A DNA stretch of 64,000 nucleotides from the NCBI GenBank assembly GCA_907163345.1, contig CAJQUN010000042.1:4569043-4633042 (forward strand), read 5' to 3'. The position numbers and the translations under genes are program-made. The stretch comes from Haberlea rhodopensis (lineage: Eukaryota; Streptophyta; Magnoliopsida; Lamiales; Gesneriaceae). Below, piece after piece: positions 60,968 through 64,000 of the stretch. Positions within the stretch are counted from its first letter, which is position 1, and each line of letters opens with the position of its first letter. The notes under the pieces were generated by a model. It ran no database searches, had not been told where the DNA came from, and worked only from the letters and a program-made list of their open reading frames with translations.

Positions 60968-62026
60968 TCAAGACTTTTCTTCACTGGTCCTGTCACCCGT
61001 TACTTCTTGACCAGCATTCTCGTGACTTGTTACCTTGGTATTATCATTATGCTGTCAAAAGACCATAACAATAGACAATTAAACGCCATTGTTAACTTCT
61101 CAACGAAATATTAATTCAAGAAGGCAATATATTTTATCAGTTTGGGGGAAAGCAAAGTATCACTTGGTCTAATAAATCATATTTGTGATTGTTTCATGAC
61201 AAGAATGCACAAATAGAATCGGAAAAAAAAAAAAACAAATTCTCTAAGCTAAGGTAGGCGTTTAAATCATAGATCACTAAATGCATAAAAGCAGAACAAT
61301 TTAAGCCTCTCATTCACTAAACTAGAGCTTCCGAGAGTTCCGCCATGAATGAACCAGTAAAATCATGTCTTTAAACATCAAAATCAGCAGAAATAACTCC
61401 ATAAAGTATATTCAATACAACAACGCAACATCGAGGAATGAGGATGAGACACACCTCAATTAACCCTTGAGCTGCCATGTATTCGTAATACTTGCGCATT
61501 AGCATCTCTTCCTCCACCTACAATTTCCTCAATAATTCAGAGCCTCCACCTTTAAGTTAAAATGCAATGCACCACATTTGGTAATGTTAGATGAAGCAGC
61601 GAAGAATTGAAGCCTCTAGCAATAGAATTGCATTCAACAGTATTACTGATTTTCTTGAAATCAGTTGTACAAACTATGAATATGGAGAAATCGATAAATT
61701 TTAGCAGGCATCAAACAACAAACTTCGAAAAAATAAAGCCTAAGGAGACCTGATTTATATGCAAATTTTGAAAAGATCATAGGAAATATGATTTAAAAAC
61801 AGATCAAAATACAGACCTGGAGTCTATGCAATTCATGGGACATCGACCTGTATGCATCCATTAGAAGCTCGTTCTGCTTTTCCAAGTGCCTGGATAAAAT
61901 CATTTTCATCAAACTCAAAGTGAGTTTCTCAGATAAGATGACTTTGAATATGTAAATGCAAAATTTAAAATATTGACTAGAAGTTGAGACTCACTTGTAA
62001 ATATCTCCCGAGTGCTTAGGATCCAT
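60968..62026 (-). CDS. small conserved plant coiled-coil protein, 83 residues, 4 coding exons
   Basis: Exons 62026-61995, 61889-61817, 61517-61455 and 61051-60968 (total 252 bp) join in phase with GT-AG sites. Start MDPKHSGDIYKHLEKQNELL, then a charged helix rich in Leu/Glu/Met (MSHELHRLQ, VEEEMLMRKYYEYMAAQGL, residues 12-54) that should form a coiled coil, and a hydrophilic tail ending TGDRTSEEKS. I remember near-identical short proteins from other plants but no assigned function. If exon 3 were not spliced, it would read on to a stop at 61371, giving a hydrophobic non-conserved tail; the four-exon form is preferred because the acceptor TTTTGACAG at 61052-61060 opens a hydrophilic frame in phase. 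Separate exons of 32-84 bp make this gene easy to miss. Confidence 0.8.
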
Positions 62027-63065
62027 GCTGGGAATTGCCAAAGGATTAATAAAACAAGCTCCAGGAGAATATTTTCAAGGCAAAATACTGTCTCAATCCC
62101 AACTTCAAATTTCAGCTTTCAACACGCCACTAGGGATCAATAAAAAAGGAAAGAATAGAAAGGCCAGGATTATCTCACTCGAAAGTCGAATCTCATAAGA
62201 AATTATTAAGTTGTTTAACAGAATATATTCCGGTCTTCCTAAATGAGTGTATCCTAACTTGTTAATTCCGGGTAAAATTTTATTTGACAATACTCAATAA
62301 CCAATTTCATCGTTTCAATTCAAGCCTAAGAAGAGAAAATATTTATTAATATTTAGAAAATACTTTGCATATTCAATTCAATTAAAATAAAGAAACCACG
62401 AAGCAATAAATATTTTTAGGAAAACAATCCTAAGGACGAAATGTCCAAACTAAACAAAACCATTTCGATAAAAATAAAAACCACAAACCCTAACAATCCA
62501 AAATGAAGAAATCATATCCAAGCCCACAGAGCAAACTCCTTAATCATCTCCCCAACTATCTCCTCCACATATTCTACATAAAAAACAACAAACCCTAACA
62601 ATCCAAAATGAAGAAATCATATCCAAGCCCACAGAGCAAACTCCTTAATCATCTCCCCAACTATCTCCTCCATATATTCTACATAGTCATCTCCTTCATT
62701 ACTCTCCTTTATTCGATCATTACCTTAAAAATTTAAATTTAGAAACAGCAATATAAATCAGCACGAATCATTAAATAGACCTAAAAAATAACAAGAATTA
62801 TCATAAAAATAAATAACAAATGTACATGTAGACATCTGCCAGAACACGAAGGAAACAAAAAATTACATATCTGCAGCACTTTGACCACATGGACAAGTGC
62901 TGGCTGGCACAGTCAGCCATACATGCAATATGTTAACAACCAAGAAGTGGCTTAAACCGTGTATGTGTTACCATAACCATCGAAAAGAGGAGGCACGGGT
63001 GCGCCATCGCACATGTAGCACTTCGACTCGCAGGAACCAAAAATTAACTCTCCCATAAAAATTCT

Positions 63066-63096
<31 letters not shown>

Positions 63097-63739
63097 TCAA
63101 ACTTATTAAATATCTGGAAAGGCCGTATCTGAAACCTTATTAACAAGTATTTATTCAAAACCAGACTTACTGTTTTCACCGTGGAAAGCATAAATTCATC
63201 TTAAAAGAAAATCAGCAACCATGGCATTAATCAAAGCTTACAAATAAAATGAAGATTTTTCAGTTTTAGAAAATTATCATATTCAAAACTTTAAGTCGAA
63301 TCAAACTCATCCCAAACAAATCTCAGACATAAAAATTTCTGACACAAACAACCGTACACTGCATTGAAAATTACTTGACAACAATACATCGATTGTTTCC
63401 TATAACAAAACTATCTTGTAAACCCAGATCACATTCATTCCAACATCATTGATAACTTATCCCTAAATCATTAAATCACAAAAGTTTTGAATAAAACACA
63501 AAATAACCACACTACAAACAGGACTATAAAACTAACCTCAGTTTATGGTAATAGAAAAAGTTCTCTTTTTTTTTTTTCTCGATAAATGGCGCAGATCTTT
63601 GGAGGGTGGGGAGTTCATGTGGGGAAGGTTATTTTCGCAGGAATTTTGGATTTGGGTTGTCTATTTTAAGAAGTAATCGGGTATAACGCCCAACAATAAA
63701 TGGGCTTGGGTTTGGATCTATTCTTCAAAACAATAAATC
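62027..63739 (-). other. 5' untranslated region, long leader intron and promoter of the small coiled-coil gene
   Basis: On the minus strand, CATAAACTGAG followed by GTTAGT at about 63531-63536 looks like a donor of a noncoding first exon (about 63536-63660), with an acceptor such as GAGACAG just upstream of the ATG (near 62090). The intron holds a 105-bp tandem duplication and an (AT)14 run at 63071-63097. No other gene seen. Confidence 0.4.
62483..62690. repeat. 105-bp tandem duplication
   Basis: The unit starting ACAAACCCTAACAATCC at 62483 is repeated from 62588, 105 bp later, through ATTCTACATA. Only one difference was noticed over about 98 bp (CACAT versus CATAT), so it is recent. Confidence 0.92.
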
Positions 63740-64000
63740 ATCAATACATGGAAGATGATATTTTTTATTTATTGTTACTTTATTCAACTGTCTATAGTCA
63801 ATACACAATCGCACCGAGCCATCTTTATTTCTAATAAATAGGACCTGAGCACCTCAATGTGGTACACCAGGACGTATGTAAACCAAGATCTTGCAACTGA
63901 GCTTTCAACTCCCTTAATACTGCTGGTGCCATCATATACGGTGTACGAGAAACAGAGGACGTACCTGGTAATAACTCGATTCCAAACTCCACCTCACAAG
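63740..64000 (-). pseudogene. chromovirus-like Ty3-gypsy RT fragment, cut by the window edge
   Basis: On the minus strand from 64000 the sequence reads VEFGIELLPGTSSVSRTPYMMAP and LRELKAQLQDLG, the segment that precedes chromovirus RT, then the first RT block (VRLCIDYRQLNKVTI-like, near 63790) with at least two frame changes. It ends near 63740, about 80 bp from the likely first exon of the small coiled-coil gene. Confidence 0.8.

Overview
This window is plant nuclear DNA. It has intron-rich genes with GT-AG splice sites and plant-specific families, set in dense nests of plant LTR retrotransposons, a hAT element and a Mutator-like transposase. The accessory ORF of the first element resembles proteins I remember from Gesneriaceae/Lamiales genomes, so an asterid eudicot (Lamiales) is my best guess. 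That is recall, not a search result. A run of 500 N (48121-48620) marks an assembly gap.

Layout. 1-13065: 3' half of a Ty1-copia element of Sirevirus type (pol end, large accessory ORF, 3' noncoding region, LTR), split by a young, complete, gag-protease-only Athila-like Ty3-gypsy element at 3924-11060 with a perfect TCAAC target duplication. 13066-28680: remains of two chromovirus (Tekay-like) elements; the 3' LTR of the first is itself split by a third, internally deleted LTR element (16789-20715). 28919-31767: a hAT element with 8-bp target duplication and a broken transposase. 33233-42200 (-): the N-ethylmaleimide-sensitive factor (NSF) gene in 21 coding exons, whose first intron has the form of a minor-spliceosome AT-AC intron and whose exons 8 and 9 each carry one extra base. 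43633-48060: a decayed Tat-type gypsy element. 48003-48900: an LTR-like piece holding the gap. 48977-52853: a decayed MULE transposase (-) next to an oppositely oriented remnant that may belong to a plant-mobile-domain gene. 53226-53475: a tandem array of hairpins. 54580-56278 (+): an intact five-exon BTB/TAZ gene. 57045-57560: a minisatellite of about 24 bp. 58583-60026 (+): a secreted X8-domain protein. 60968-62026 (-): a small 83-residue coiled-coil protein in four coding exons. 63740-64000 (-): a chromovirus RT fragment running off the right edge.

The four host genes do not form a pathway: NSF acts in SNARE recycling, the BTB/TAZ protein is a probable Cullin3 adaptor and transcription co-regulator, the X8 protein is probably a cell-wall glucan binder, and the small coiled-coil protein has no function I know. 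Most other coding sequence is mobile-element protein, largely frameshifted. I found no tRNA, rRNA or CRISPR. The most interesting signals are the AT-AC intron of NSF with its paired single-base insertions, the 21-bp-phased palindrome array in the young LTRs, the hairpin array, and a copia LTR flanked by both a polypurine tract and a primer binding site.
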